Positions 21,619-21,830 of a stretch of 21,830 bases of DNA are shown here, one piece after another. A model generated the notes under the pieces. It was not told the origin of the DNA. It searched no databases and was given only the letters and a program-made list of their open reading frames with translations. Numbering within the stretch: the first letter of the stretch is position 1; every line of letters begins with the position of its first letter. Source of the DNA: Gemmatimonadota bacterium (GTDB taxonomy: Bacteria; JBHIER01; G020348925). Made by a program: the position numbers and the translations under genes. Location: positions 4,994,448 to 5,016,277 of the forward strand of contig CP070758.1 of NCBI GenBank assembly GCA_020348925.1, given 5' to 3'.

Positions 21619-21693
21619 TCACCAACGAATCACGCACCCAAATGATGACGAAGCCATCATTAAAAGAAAAATCACTCCAAAAAGTTTTTTCAC
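21619..21693 (-). CDS. Possible tiny lipoprotein-like or leader peptide (24 codons)
   Basis: A GTG-started frame encoding KKLFGVIFLLMMASSSFGC then VIRW and a TGA. It has a strong Shine-Dalgarno (AAAGGGGG at 21709-21702, 8 nt before the GTG), a lysine pair, a hydrophobic core and a cysteine after SSFG, as in a lipoprotein signal, though SFGC departs from the usual L-A/S-G/A-C lipobox. After cleavage only five residues would remain. It could be a small lipoprotein like the entericidins, a leader peptide for the HD-GYP gene, or the remnant of a longer gene. Its coding DNA also forms a 7-bp hairpin at 21641-21661. No homologue is recognised. Confidence 0.45.
   Translation of the reverse strand: MKKLFGVIFLLMMASSSFGCVIRW
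21641..21661 (-). promoter_or_regulatory. Hairpin within the small reading frame
   Basis: AATGATG and CATCATT flank a 7-nt loop. It lies inside the 24-codon frame and upstream of the HD-GYP gene, so it could influence translation or transcript stability. There is no T-run next to it, so it is not an intrinsic terminator. Confidence 0.3.
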
Positions 21694-21753
21694 GGTATCA
21701 ACCCCCTTTCGCAATCTACACTACCCGAAATTCATTTAAAAGACGGGCTTGTA

Positions 21754-21786
21754 AACCGCTTCGCTCGGTTGATAACCGCTCCGCTC
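21754..21786. repeat. Short direct and inverted repeats at the right edge
   Basis: AACCGCTTCGCTC (21754-21766) recurs as AACCGCTCCGCTC (21774-21786) with one mismatch and a 20-bp period. The first copy also forms AACCG/CGGTT (21754-21758 and 21766-21770), and TGATAACC appears at 21770-21777 and 21799-21806. This looks like a REP-type fragment upstream of the small reading frame; no gene is seen between 21694 and 21830. Confidence 0.45.
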
Positions 21787-21830
21787 AATAAACTTTAGTG
21801 ATAACCATTGGTAAACACATTTTTGATGTC

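Noticed and set aside
21694-21830. A coding region at the right edge
   Set aside because: Stop codons interrupt the frames and the stretch is filled with short REP-like repeats; no start with a ribosome binding site other than that of the 24-codon frame.

Overview
The window is a chromosomal segment in which every supported gene lies on the minus strand, so transcription reads from high to low coordinates. The host looks like a Gram-negative bacterium of the FCB superphylum (for example KSB1, Calditrichota or Marinimicrobia-like), but probably not a true Bacteroidota. Evidence for an outer membrane and FCB affinity: an Lnt lipoprotein acyltransferase, secreted proteins with a Por/T9SS-like C-terminal domain, a secreted SUMF1-domain protein, and GGSYDG-repeat proteins. 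Evidence against Bacteroidota proper: several genes have strong Shine-Dalgarno sites (AAAGGAGG), and one promoter is a good sigma70 type (TTGACT-17-TATATT) rather than the Bacteroidota TTTG/TAnnTTTG type. The phylum assignment is inference.

Right end (21830 to 19144): a 24-codon lipoprotein-like mini-gene, then a membrane HD-GYP c-di-GMP phosphodiesterase and purM (8 bp apart), ending in a clear intrinsic terminator.

Middle (19053 to 4343): a long run of closely spaced genes with no visible internal terminator. It begins with apgM (glycolytic phosphoglycerate mutase), an L,D-transpeptidase-like protein with substituted motif residues, lnt, and a secreted protein with 14 propeller blade motifs and a C-terminal sorting-like domain (PorZ-like layout). 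It continues into a seven-gene surface-glycan block: a FemAB/GNAT-like transferase, a GT-C membrane protein, a GT4-like transferase, a Wzx-like flippase, a GT2, a second GT-C membrane protein and a second Wzx-like flippase. Overlaps of stop and start codons support co-transcription of at least 13374-8368. The theme is envelope assembly: peptidoglycan, lipoproteins, exported glycan and a surface protein.

Left end (4301 to 1): glutamate dehydrogenase behind a long leader hairpin, an orphan ANTAR response regulator, then a 435-bp gap with a palindromic repeat element and a good promoter, a secreted SUMF1-domain protein, a second palindromic element, and the start of a secreted protein built of perfect 27-residue repeats that runs off the left edge. 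The left genes look visibly richer in G+C than the right ones. No tRNA, rRNA, CRISPR array, insertion sequence or phage gene was seen.
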